A stretch of DNA of 64,000 bases from the NCBI GenBank assembly GCA_024654565.1, contig JANLHM010000009.1, positions 89,945 through 153,944 on the forward strand, given 5' to 3'. A program made the translations under genes and the position numbers. Source of the DNA: Nanobdellota archaeon (GTDB lineage: Archaea > Nanobdellota > Nanobdellia > Pacearchaeales > GW2011-AR1). The notes under the pieces were generated by a model. The model made no database searches, was not told the origin of the DNA, and worked only from the letters and a program-made list of their open reading frames with translations. Positions 19,672 to 29,076 of the stretch are shown here, piece after piece; the stretch's first letter is position 1, and the number at the start of each line of letters is the position of its first letter.

Positions 19672-19727
19672 CTTTTTATTTTTTTCTTTTTATTTTTTTC
19701 TTTTTATTTTTTTCTTTTTATTTTTTT
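19672..19727 (+). repeat. 4x tandem 14-nt T-rich repeat (CTTTTTATTTTTTT); possible tandem archaeal terminator
   Basis: Four perfect copies directly downstream of the first dsbA-like gene. Confidence 0.8.
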
Positions 19728-20047
19728 GTAACTTTTCGGGGTATAACAAAGGAACATATGTACTCCTTTTTATATATAAAATTTCTTGCTTTGCAAAATA
19801 ATTCTTGCTTCAAATTTGGCTTTGCTTAAAATTCTTTGCTCAACAAACAATTTAACAACTCAAATATTTATCTTTGAATATTAGATTTACCTTCAAAAAA
19901 ATTTGGGTTTAGTAATTTTAGGAACAAATAAACGGGGGAACTTGTTGCGAACTAATTTTAGGTTTTGCCTAGAGACATATGTCTCCTAGGAGCACATTTT
20001 GTAACTTTTCGTTACATTTATATAACAAAATTTCTTAACTCGAAGAA

Positions 20048-20743
20048 ATGGAAATAAAAAAGAAAACCCTCTACAAAATTTTAGCAGTGACAGTTGTGGT
20101 GGTAGTTTTAATTTTAATAATTAGACCAATAATTCCCACTAATGAGGATGGTGAAGGACTCTTGGTTTTTGAAGACACTTCATTATTTCCGTCTATTGGA
20201 CCAATTGATGCACAAAATGTCGTAATTGAACTTTCAGATTATCAATGTCCATATTGTGTGATGGTTGACGGAGGAGCTAATTGGACAAAAGAAACCCAAT
20301 ATATAAATCAGTATGGGTCTCTCATCGGCACAGCAAAAAAAGTCCAGGAATTAGCAGAAAATGGTGAAATAAGGTTTATCTATGTACCACTTGCTTTCCT
20401 AGGTGATGAATCAATTAATGCGGCTGAAGCGGCATATTGCGCAGGGGACCAAGGTAAATACTTCGAAATGCATGACGCTATTTTTGCAGCAAGTACTGGC
20501 CCAACTGAAAACGATGGAAAGTATTCAAAAGGAAATTTGAAAATAATTGCACAGAGTATTTCTGAAATTGACGAAGATTTATTTGCAAGTTGCTTAGACA
20601 GCAATAAAAACCTTAAAAGAGTAAAACAAGCGCTCTCACTTGCTGAAACGACAGGATTAAAAATTTCAACGCCCCAATTCTGGATAAATGGAGCGCAAGT
20701 CCCTTCTTCATGGCCAGCAATAGAAGCCGCAATAAAAGCATAA
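20048..20743 (+). CDS. DsbA-like thioredoxin-fold protein 2
   Basis: VIELSDYQCPYC motif; paralog of the upstream gene. Confidence 0.9.
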   Translation: MEIKKKTLYKILAVTVVVVVLILIIRPIIPTNEDGEGLLVFEDTSLFPSIGPIDAQNVVIELSDYQCPYCVMVDGGANWTKETQYINQYGSLIGTAKKVQELAENGEIRFIYVPLAFLGDESINAAEAAYCAGDQGKYFEMHDAIFAASTGPTENDGKYSKGNLKIIAQSISEIDEDLFASCLDSNKNLKRVKQALSLAETTGLKISTPQFWINGAQVPSSWPAIEAAIKA

Positions 20744-20785
20744 AAACAAAAATATTTAAATAATATTTTCTTTGGATAAATTATA

Positions 20786-21061
20786 ATGGATCCAACTCTT
20801 CTTGCGGGAATCTTGGGAGGTGCAGGGGGTTTGACAAGAGGTTTTGTCGGACTCTTAAAAGCACTTTCTGTAAAAAGAAAAATACTTTGGGAATATTACA
20901 CAATAACAGTTGTAATCGCAATAGTTATAGGAATTTTTGTTGGGATTATATTCGACTTTGACCCAAGACTCTCCCTCTTAGCCGGATATGCAGGTACAGA
21001 CATACTCGAAGGAATTTATAAAAGTTTTAATGTAAGTAAAGTTTATGTAAAAAAAGGTTAA
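20786..21061 (+). CDS. Small membrane protein
   Basis: 91 aa, two predicted TM segments. Confidence 0.6.
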   Translation: MDPTLLAGILGGAGGLTRGFVGLLKALSVKRKILWEYYTITVVIAIVIGIFVGIIFDFDPRLSLLAGYAGTDILEGIYKSFNVSKVYVKKG

Positions 21062-21065
21062 AAAT

Positions 21066-21332
21066 ATGGCAAAAAAAGAAAAAATAAAGGAAAAAATAAA
21101 AAAACACATCATACACAAGAGTAAACTGAGTTTTCTTCTTATACTTAAAATGATTTTTGTTATTGTTTCTTTTTCCTTAGTAGTTGTAATATTTTCTATT
21201 ATTTCACCTTGGGCAAGAATCGAAGTCGTGTCAGTCGCCCAACTTATATACTGGTCTATCGGGTTAACTCTTGGAATTCTTCTTTATCTTTCTATTATAA
21301 TAAAAATCTTGAAAATAATGAAATTTGAATAA
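21066..21332 (+). CDS. Small membrane protein
   Basis: 88 aa, two hydrophobic segments. Confidence 0.55.
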   Translation: MAKKEKIKEKIKKHIIHKSKLSFLLILKMIFVIVSFSLVVVIFSIISPWARIEVVSVAQLIYWSIGLTLGILLYLSIIIKILKIMKFE

Positions 21333-21333
21333 A

Positions 21334-21552
21334 ATGTCCCAGATAACAATTTCAATTGATGAAGAAGTGAAAAAAATACTTTCAAAAAGAGCAGACAAAA
21401 ACTTGTTCACACTAAGGGAACAAATTGAAGACATTTTAAGAAAAAGTGCTGTCAGAACAAAGTCTGGAAAAACTCAGTACGAACCAAAACTTGATGACAA
21501 ATTGATTTCAATTTTTTCAAGAGCAAAAGTAAATAGAAAAAAGAAAAGTTAA
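21334..21552 (+). CDS. Small ribbon-helix-helix-like protein
   Basis: MSQITISIDEEVKKILSKRADKNLFTLREQIEDILRKS. Confidence 0.55.
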   Translation: MSQITISIDEEVKKILSKRADKNLFTLREQIEDILRKSAVRTKSGKTQYEPKLDDKLISIFSRAKVNRKKKS

Positions 21553-22352
21553 ATTTGTTTGCACACTACTTTCACTTCTTCGATCATTTTTGAAATAATT
21601 TTCTTGTCAACACCAATCCTTCTTGAAAGGTCATATTCAGAATATTCAAGGAGATCTTTTGCAATAATAAAACCTGAGTCATACAATCTGTTTAAAACAT
21701 CGTTTGAAATTGATTTTAAAATTGTAACTGGATAAAGACCTTTCTTTTCAACTAATTTTTCCAAGTTATCTTCTTTTGGATATCTCCAACTTGTAACTCT
21801 AAGTCCAACACCTTTTGCATACTTTATTGCATCCCCCGAACACTTTGTATTTGTTACAAGCCAGGGGGCACTGAATTTGTAATTGACTAAATCCAAAAAC
21901 CTTGCATAAGTATAAAGTGCGACGTGAAGGCGGGTAATTATCCCGGGTTCATTGTGATATTTACATTCAATCATCCACTTTTTATCTTTTTCTGCAATTA
22001 CATCTACTTCATGATAAACTGACTTTCCTTTAAGTTTGTTCCCGGTTTTAGTTTTAAACCCATAGTGGTCTAATACTCTTGCAAAAAACTTTTCAAATGG
22101 AAAACCTGTTGGACCTAATGACATTATTGCTCGCTTCAGGTCATACCTTTGAGACACTCCTGGTTCACGCTCAAGATATTTTATAAGAAACAAAAGAATT
22201 TCATGAGTTGAGATATTTTTATTAAACTTCTTTTGGATTTCCTTTGCAGCGTCATTTGCAAGTTTTTTTGAACCACCCGCCTCACGTACTGTCCGGTAAA
22301 TTTTCTTTTTGTCAAACCTTTCAATAACTCCTGAGGACTTTATCACCTGCAT
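21549..22352 (-). CDS. ATP-cone domain fused to Mrr-like restriction endonuclease plus HhH region
   Basis: VIKSSGVIERFDKKKIYRTVREAGGS (ATP-cone); HEVDVIAEKDKKWMIECKYH (PD-(D/E)XK). Confidence 0.8.
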   Translation of the reverse strand: MQVIKSSGVIERFDKKKIYRTVREAGGSKKLANDAAKEIQKKFNKNISTHEILLFLIKYLEREPGVSQRYDLKRAIMSLGPTGFPFEKFFARVLDHYGFKTKTGNKLKGKSVYHEVDVIAEKDKKWMIECKYHNEPGIITRLHVALYTYARFLDLVNYKFSAPWLVTNTKCSGDAIKYAKGVGLRVTSWRYPKEDNLEKLVEKKGLYPVTILKSISNDVLNRLYDSGFIIAKDLLEYSEYDLSRRIGVDKKIISKMIEEVKVVCKQI

Positions 22353-22478
22353 AGTTAATTAAGAAAAATAAAGGTTATAAATTTATTTGAAAGTCTCATT
22401 TTTTAAAAAATAAAAATTACTATACACGGGGATAAATATTGATTTTAAAAAAAAGTTAAATATCTCTTATATTTAATT

Positions 22479-22897
22479 GTGACTTTTTCTCTTTCTAAGA
22501 AAGCTGTCGAGTGTAAATTCATCAATTCCATTAAAGAAAGTTGCCAAAGTTGCAATTGGGAGAGCCAAATCCCTTGCTTCTGTTACTCTGTACCCCCAAT
22601 TGTGACTATGTGTACTAAATTCAAAAACAAAAGACCTGAAACGATTCTTTTTTTAAATCCAACAAAATCAAGAGTGCAAAAACTATCTCAAAAATTTCAT
22701 TAATTAAAACTAAAGTTTCAGATTTTGCCATAAAAGAAACATATTCTGGGATCATTCTTGCCCACATTGAGGGATTTAAAATTTATGAAAATCCAAACCA
22801 TAGAAAAACAACTCCTATTGAAATCCTCAAAATTGAGGAAAAATACCTTTTCAATTTTTCAAAGTTAATTCTTGTAGAAAATAATTTTCATTTATAA
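22479..22897 (+). pseudogene. Possible frame-disrupted gene (T7 homopolymer at 22648-22654)
   Basis: Two ORFs in different frames join into about 139 codons if one T is added. Confidence 0.35.
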
Positions 22898-22935
22898 AAT
22901 TTATGAACTAAAAAATAAAAATAAAATATATTTAA

Positions 22936-23676
22936 TTAAATCAGTTTATAGACTGCGCTTACTGTAGCACTAATGTCCTGTTCTGTTGGAACAATTTTTC
23001 CTGCTACAGCACTTGCTGTTCCCATACCCGAATCTTCTGAATAAGCGACCCAAGGGTAATATCCATAGTCATTTACTGAAACTGATACAAGTCTTCCAAC
23101 ATTTTTACCAAATCCTCTTGCAACTGCATCGGCCTTGTCTTTAGCGTCTTTTGAAGCAAGTTCTAAAGCCTCTGCTTTATTTTCATTCTGCAGTTCTTGA
23201 CTAAGTTCAAAGTTTATGAAACTTATTCCCGCCCCAGACTCGATTCCTGCATCAACTGCAGAAGTAAGTTTATTGTTTTCAGTTGCAGACATTACTACTT
23301 TAATCGACCTTGTTGCAATAAACCCTTCAGTTACCATATTTTGTCCTTCCCAATAAGTATTTGGGTAAACCTGATAATTCTCAGTTCCAATTTCCGACAT
23401 AGAAAATCCTTCTAAAAGAAGAGAACTGACAAGTTTGTTATAAATTTTTGTATTCGCATCACTTGCTTCACTAGAAGTTTCTCCTTCAGTTTCTATATAA
23501 AAGTGAACTGAAACAATGTCGGGAATAACCTTAACTGTTGAAGTCCCCTGAACTGTTACAGTGTCCTTTTGAAGACTACTTTGCCCACCATACATAAATA
23601 ATGCAGTAAGAGCGATTACAAGAACAACTCCAGCAATAATTGACGTTACAACAATTGCATTGTTTTCTTTTTTCAT
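22936..23676 (-). CDS. SIMPL (DUF541/YggE-like) protein
   Basis: VTVQGTSTVKVIPDIVSVHFYIETEGETSSEA…. Confidence 0.88.
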   Translation of the reverse strand: MKKENNAIVVTSIIAGVVLVIALTALFMYGGQSSLQKDTVTVQGTSTVKVIPDIVSVHFYIETEGETSSEASDANTKIYNKLVSSLLLEGFSMSEIGTENYQVYPNTYWEGQNMVTEGFIATRSIKVVMSATENNKLTSAVDAGIESGAGISFINFELSQELQNENKAEALELASKDAKDKADAVARGFGKNVGRLVSVSVNDYGYYPWVAYSEDSGMGTASAVAGKIVPTEQDISATVSAVYKLI

Positions 23677-23719
23677 TTATAGATTGTCCTCCTTTTTACC
23701 ATTATAAGTTTTATCAATT

Positions 23720-24292
23720 TTACAATTTTCTCCAATTTACTACTGAAAACACCAAAAGAGCTAAAACCCCCCCTAGAAAAAACCAAATCCAAAGGGGATT
23801 AATGTCTGGACTAAGAATTGGTGGAAGTGCATTGTTAACAACTGTACCCACAATTTCATCTTTATATCCAATATTCAAATTATTTTCTACATTAATTGAG
23901 TTTATTCGACTATAAACCCAAAGTAGAACAGTTCCAGCAAAGAGAATGATAAAAGAGGGTAACAATGACTTTACTTTTTCCCCGACTGACTTTTTTGGAG
24001 AAATAATAATTGATTTATTAGTAAGTTCGTACATTACAATTTTTTTACCTTTCTTACTCCAGAAGAAATTTTTTCTTTTTTGTATGAACCCACTTTTCAA
24101 AAGTTTCTTTATGTTATACTCAATAGTGTTTATTGGAGCTTTTAAAAAATCAGCAAGATCCTTTTGACTTGCCTCAGTTGTTTCAGAAAGGTATTCAATT
24201 ATTTTTTTGCATGTCTTGTTTCCTAAAACTTCAGCAAGACTTTTTGCTCTGTCGTCATCAAGTGACATTAGTATAAATTTGTCGTCAGTCAT
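23720..24292 (-). CDS. ArsR-like winged-helix protein with C-terminal TM segments
   Basis: NKTCKKIIEYLSETTEASQKDLADFLKAPINTIEYNIKKLLKSGFI; two TMs. Confidence 0.75.
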   Translation of the reverse strand: MTDDKFILMSLDDDRAKSLAEVLGNKTCKKIIEYLSETTEASQKDLADFLKAPINTIEYNIKKLLKSGFIQKRKNFFWSKKGKKIVMYELTNKSIIISPKKSVGEKVKSLLPSFIILFAGTVLLWVYSRINSINVENNLNIGYKDEIVGTVVNNALPPILSPDINPLWIWFFLGGVLALLVFSVVNWRKL

Positions 24293-24404
24293 AGGTTTTA
24301 TAACAAAATAAACTTTATAAATAAAGCGAAGAGTTCAATTAGGATTGAAGTTATTGAATAATTTAGTATATAAAACAATTTAAACTAAACGACCACAGAA
24401 GGTT

Positions 24405-24698
24405 ATGAAAAACCTTGAAAAAAAAGTAAAAAAACTTCTAAAAGGTGAAGAAGTAGACCTTTATTACAAAAGGTTTAACGACGGAACTGAAAGTGAACCG
24501 GATATTTTAATTGACAGGGTTTATGCACAAATAGAGAATAATGGAGAAGTGAAAGACATATGTGTTTACCTTTCAAAAGAAGATGATGAACAAATTTTTG
24601 ATGCCACTGAAGTCTACAGGATTCCGTATATGAAAAACAAAAAAATTCTTAAGGAAATTTTAAAAAAAGCAAAAAAACAAGCCCATTATAATGACTAA
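24405..24698 (+). CDS. Hypothetical protein
   Basis: 97 aa ORF. Confidence 0.55.
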   Translation: MKNLEKKVKKLLKGEEVDLYYKRFNDGTESEPDILIDRVYAQIENNGEVKDICVYLSKEDDEQIFDATEVYRIPYMKNKKILKEILKKAKKQAHYND

Positions 24699-25840
24699 AT
24701 TTTCCCTTTATTGATTTTTTCAATCGTCAAAGTCACTTCTTTACCAGTAATTAAATTTTTTATTTTTATTTTCTTTTTTTCAACTTCCTTTTTACCAACA
24801 AAAATTATCTTTTTTATTCCATATGAATTTGCATATTCTAATGCTTTCCCAGGCTTCCCATAATACACTGAAACATTCTTCCCGCATTTCCTTAATTTGC
24901 GAGCAAGCTCAATTGCTTTTTTATCTTCATCAAGAGAAGAAACCAAAATTTTTTCAATGTTTATCATAATATTTGTAACAGCCATCATTCTTTCTATTGA
25001 AAAAGATATTCCTGATGAAGGAACTCCTTCAACTAAATAAGTTCCTCCCCCACAAATTGTTTCCTTTATTTTTGATTTTATTTCAAAAACGTTTCCAGTG
25101 TAATAAGCCAAACCTCTTGCAAGAGTTGGAGAAAACTTTAATTCAACCCCATAAAATTTGGAATACTTTCTCAAATCTTCAATTTCAGAGTATGAAGGAT
25201 ATTTTTTAAAAAATTCTTCCTTATTTTTTACAATCTCTAAAAGACTTTCTGCATTTATCTTTTTTAGATTTTCATAAACTTCTTTTTCAGGGAGTTTATC
25301 AAGTTTATCAAGTTCCCTTATTGCCTGTTCTTTATTTTCTACTCTCTCTCCTTCGAGTATTTCGTTTAGAAGTTTTCTATTGTTTACATAAAACACTGAA
25401 TCAACTTTCAGGGCATTTAAGATTTCCTTTACTGCTCCAAGAATCTCTGCTTCATCTTTAACAGTTGCACCAATTGTATCAATGTCACACTGTGTAAACT
25501 GCCTTAGTCTATTCCCCTGAACAGGTTCGTCTCTGAAGACTGGACCAATCTGGAACCTTTTAAACGGAAGTTTTTGATTTTTAGAAATTCTTTTTAATTG
25601 GAATGTAAATTCATAACGAAGAGCAAGATTTCTTTTCCCTTTATCCTCAAACTTGAATACATCACTAACAGCTTCATCTCCCGTGTTTTCACCCCTTACA
25701 AACTCCTCATACTCAACTATTGGCGTTTCAACTTCTTGAAAGTTATATCTTTCAAAAACCTGCCTTGAAACTTCACGTATAAAAGCAGCCTTTTCAGCAT
25801 CTTTTCCAAGTTTATCCTTAAATCCTTTTACTGTTTCCAT
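24695..25840 (-). CDS. hisS: Histidyl-tRNA synthetase
   Basis: GFKDKLGKDAEK…LRYEFT…FQIGPVFRDEPVQGNRLRQFTQCDIDTIG…LARGLAYYTGNVFE. Confidence 0.93.
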   Translation of the reverse strand: METVKGFKDKLGKDAEKAAFIREVSRQVFERYNFQEVETPIVEYEEFVRGENTGDEAVSDVFKFEDKGKRNLALRYEFTFQLKRISKNQKLPFKRFQIGPVFRDEPVQGNRLRQFTQCDIDTIGATVKDEAEILGAVKEILNALKVDSVFYVNNRKLLNEILEGERVENKEQAIRELDKLDKLPEKEVYENLKKINAESLLEIVKNKEEFFKKYPSYSEIEDLRKYSKFYGVELKFSPTLARGLAYYTGNVFEIKSKIKETICGGGTYLVEGVPSSGISFSIERMMAVTNIMINIEKILVSSLDEDKKAIELARKLRKCGKNVSVYYGKPGKALEYANSYGIKKIIFVGKKEVEKKKIKIKNLITGKEVTLTIEKINKGKI

Positions 25841-25933
25841 CTTTCGCTCCTATTTCCTGTTCTACCCTGAAAGGGAAACTGCGGAAGGCTGACGATTTCA
25901 ACTCTCCCAATTGCTCCTGTTTCAGAGTTGGAA

Positions 25934-26004
25934 GCGGAAGGAGGGAATCGAACCCCCGTTTTACGGACCACAACCGCACGTTCTACCACTGAACTACAAC
26001 CGCC
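25934..26004 (-). tRNA. tRNA-His (GUG)
   Basis: Folded by eye: D-arm TAGTTCAGTGGTAGAAC, anticodon stem TGCGG/CCGTA with loop TTGTGGT, T-arm GGGGGTTCGATTCCCTC; acceptor GCGGTTG/CTTCCGC has two U-U mismatches; extra 5' G present. Confidence 0.82.
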
Positions 26005-26180
26005 ATTACAATTTAATTGAGGAGAAGTTGATTTATAACGTTTTTTGGGGGGGGAAAATAAGTAGTTAACACTAAAGAAATCCTTTCTAATGATGGGGAT
26101 AACTCCGTGTATTTATCATTAATTTTCTGAATAACGAAAGTTTTTAAGGTTTTTGATTGAAAAAAGGCCTTAAAAAGGAA

Positions 26181-26726
26181 TTAATTTTTAACAAAATTCT
26201 TGATTAACCCAATGTTCAAAACTTCAGGATGAAACAAGACTCCATAAATTTCCTTTGATTTATGTTTAAATGCAGTGGGATATGAAAGAGTTTCATTTAA
26301 TTTAATGAACTCCTTGGGTAAAGTCACAATTTTATTGTGTAAATAATAAACCTCCTGAAGTGATTCGGACTCTTCAAAAAATTTATTCACAAATTCTGGA
26401 GTGAAGTTGCTAAAGTGAGTTCCAACATACTTTTCATCAATTAACTTTCCACCATAAGTTAAACCAATAACTTGCATTCCAGCACATATCCCGAGAATTG
26501 GTTTTTTGAATTCTTTTATCCATGAAAAAAGTTCTAGATTCTGAGTATATTCAAAATCCTGTAGAGAAGTCCCGCAAATTATAACTTTATCTGCTTTTTT
26601 TAAATCACCTTCTTTTACATCCTTATAACGTTTAGTAAAAAAACTTATTTTCACAATTTTTTCAACGGGTTTTACAAATTCATTTTCATGAAGTCTTTCA
26701 TTACATAACGAAATAATTAAAATCAT
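26181..26726 (-). CDS. Class I glutamine amidotransferase-like protein
   Basis: ILGICAGMQVIGLTYGG, GVLFHPEV. Confidence 0.85.
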   Translation of the reverse strand: MILIISLCNERLHENEFVKPVEKIVKISFFTKRYKDVKEGDLKKADKVIICGTSLQDFEYTQNLELFSWIKEFKKPILGICAGMQVIGLTYGGKLIDEKYVGTHFSNFTPEFVNKFFEESESLQEVYYLHNKIVTLPKEFIKLNETLSYPTAFKHKSKEIYGVLFHPEVLNIGLIKNFVKN

Positions 26727-26748
26727 ATTATTGGGTCGTTATATATTT

Positions 26749-27462
26749 TTAAGATCTTTCCCACTTTGAAATCTCCTGTGAAAGACAAATTTGAGAAGAT
26801 TCCCGACTATTACCTTGATACCCTTCAAAAAAATCAACAGAAAAATATGCCTGAAATAAATCCAAATCCGAAAAAATCTCTGGAAAAGCTTTTATTGCAT
26901 CAACAAAATTTTTATGGGATTTGTAATTATCTCCATCAAGAAAAAAGCTAAAATTCTTTTCCTTATTTTTTAAAAATTGAATATCAAAATAATCTTTGGA
27001 ACGCTGAAAAACTTTTATTAATTTTCCATCAGAAAATTTTGAACTCAAAACTCTTGAGAGACTAGATAAAACGGGCTCAGTGTAAAAATCTCCAAAATAA
27101 ATTCGATTCAAAGAAGAATTCCCTTCTTTGTTATAAAATGAAGTACAAACCTGCCTTCCATCACCATTTTCCAATTCCAATTGAGTATATTGAGGAGAAA
27201 AATTTTGTGAAAAAACAAAAACTTTGTTAGCCTTGGTATTAATTGTTTTGGGAGGCAATCTAAGGAAACCCGTATAATCCTTCGTGACATCCTTTGAATG
27301 AGGAATTTCCTCTTCAGAAAAGTTTGGAGTTGAAAGCCTCGCAAAATCAATAAACTTTTCACCACTTAGAACTGCATTTTCCCACTCCTCGGGAAAATAA
27401 CCAAACTTTGTATTTGCTTCTTTAATCCTATCTTGAAATTCGCAAATAGTGTTAAAGTCCAT
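26749..27462 (-). CDS. Hypothetical protein
   Basis: 237 aa ORF. Confidence 0.6.
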   Translation of the reverse strand: MDFNTICEFQDRIKEANTKFGYFPEEWENAVLSGEKFIDFARLSTPNFSEEEIPHSKDVTKDYTGFLRLPPKTINTKANKVFVFSQNFSPQYTQLELENGDGRQVCTSFYNKEGNSSLNRIYFGDFYTEPVLSSLSRVLSSKFSDGKLIKVFQRSKDYFDIQFLKNKEKNFSFFLDGDNYKSHKNFVDAIKAFPEIFSDLDLFQAYFSVDFFEGYQGNSRESSQICLSQEISKWERS

Positions 27463-27493
27463 TAATTAATTTAGAAAAAGTAGTTTATAAAAA

Positions 27494-28165
27494 TTATTGT
27501 ACCTCAATTTCTCCCCTAAATGAGTTTTCACCTTCTTTTTTTATTTTCTTTTTTATAATTTTTAATTCTCTTGTGTACAATGGGCAATTTAAAACAAAGG
27601 TTTCAAATTCTCCGCCTTCACCTGCAACATTAATTTTATATTTCTTGTTTAATTTTATAATGTCCTCAATAAACTTTTTATCAATCTCCCTAAAGACCCA
27701 TTTTTCATCAAAAGGGTAAGCAAAGACCCCGACAACAATCACCTTAAATTTATTTTTTATCAATTCCTCCAAGTATTCTTCCTCATCTTTTTGCCAAAGA
27801 GGATTAAAGCATTCAATCCCAAGTCTGTTACAAATCTCATTTACTCTTAGAGACTGATAAACTGACTTTATTGCCCCAGTCACAACTCCTTCAATTTTAT
27901 ATTCTTTAACCGCCCTTTTTATTGCATTCTCTAAATCCCTGAGTTCTATTTCTTTTTGACCCTTAGTCTTTTCAAAAATTAAAGGAATATTCATAACTTC
28001 TGACTGAATTTTTGTTTTTTGTATGTTTGGAGTGTGAAACATAAAACTTTCCTTATTTTGAGAATCAATTGAGATAAGGCAACTAATTTTGTGGCCCGCT
28101 TTTCCTGCTAAATAAGTTGCATAAACTGAATCCTTCCCACCTGAAAACAATACTCCTAGTTTCAT
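27494..28165 (-). CDS. dph6: Diphthine-ammonia ligase-like ATP pyrophosphatase
   Basis: MKLGVLFSGGKDSVYATYLA…EGVVTGAIKSVYQ…NVAGEGGEFETFVLNCPLY; ORF track start 28252. Confidence 0.85.
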   Translation of the reverse strand: MKLGVLFSGGKDSVYATYLAGKAGHKISCLISIDSQNKESFMFHTPNIQKTKIQSEVMNIPLIFEKTKGQKEIELRDLENAIKRAVKEYKIEGVVTGAIKSVYQSLRVNEICNRLGIECFNPLWQKDEEEYLEELIKNKFKVIVVGVFAYPFDEKWVFREIDKKFIEDIIKLNKKYKINVAGEGGEFETFVLNCPLYTRELKIIKKKIKKEGENSFRGEIEVQ

Positions 28166-28190
28166 GAAATAAGAAAAATACACAAAGTTT

Positions 28191-29036
28191 TTATTTCTTT
28201 TTAAAAAAATGTTTTTGAGTGTCCACCCTGACTCCATCAGATGAAGCAACATAATTTCTTATTTCTCCACTTTTAAACTCGGGAAAAAGTTCATCCAGAG
28301 TTTTTAATTCAAGTTTTCCAATTCTAATTTCATTTGATTCTTCTTTAGAAAACTCTTTCGAGAGACTATTTGAATATTCAAAAATCCCATAAGTAGTTGC
28401 AAATGACCCAAGAGTCAAAAGTCCTGCAAGACCGTACTTAATTTTAGAAGAAACCCCCTTCATGAACTTGGGGAGTCTATCAGGAATTTCAAAGGAAGAA
28501 ACCCCTTTAGTTTTTGGTTTAAATCCAAAAAGGTTTTTCAAAATGTCAGTAGTATAAGCATCAAGAGATCCAATTACAACTGAAATTGGTCCTGAACCTA
28601 ACGTTAAATTTACCGCCTTCTTTAAATCAAAGCCAAATGCAAATAAATAAGGAATTACATTAGTTGAAGAATGTACATAAGAAAAAAAAGAGTCATGTTT
28701 CCAAAAAGACTTTTTCTTAAATTTTGAGCGACTAAATAACCTTATTTTGTCAACAACATACCCTCCAACTCCAACAATTGGAAGAACTCCGAGTTTAAGG
28801 AGTTTCGAATTTTCTTCCCCCATATCAGGTAAGACACTATGTAAAAATTCAAGCGATTCGGGGAGTTTTCCCATTACTTTTGGAATTATATTTTCATAAA
28901 GGGTATAAAGAGGGGCATAAGGAATTGTTGCTCCCAAAAAACCGGCAAAAAAATCTTTAGAAAAGTTTTTCCAGTCATTTCCATAATATTCTTTAAGGAA
29001 TTCTTTTTTCAAGCGAAAGTTCTCACTAATTTTCAT
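28191..29036 (-). CDS. Membrane protein of unknown function
   Basis: 281 aa, several hydrophobic segments. Confidence 0.6.
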   Translation of the reverse strand: MKISENFRLKKEFLKEYYGNDWKNFSKDFFAGFLGATIPYAPLYTLYENIIPKVMGKLPESLEFLHSVLPDMGEENSKLLKLGVLPIVGVGGYVVDKIRLFSRSKFKKKSFWKHDSFFSYVHSSTNVIPYLFAFGFDLKKAVNLTLGSGPISVVIGSLDAYTTDILKNLFGFKPKTKGVSSFEIPDRLPKFMKGVSSKIKYGLAGLLTLGSFATTYGIFEYSNSLSKEFSKEESNEIRIGKLELKTLDELFPEFKSGEIRNYVASSDGVRVDTQKHFFKKK

Positions 29037-29076
29037 AAAGTAGCTAAAAAAATGTTACTTATAAAGAATCATGTTC

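Noticed and set aside
20786-21332. Holin-like pair of small membrane proteins suggesting a prophage
   Set aside because: No other phage genes nearby; hydrophobicity alone is not specific.
26042-26054. G8 run near tRNA-His
   Set aside because: Simple homopolymer without surrounding structure; possibly a sequencing artefact.
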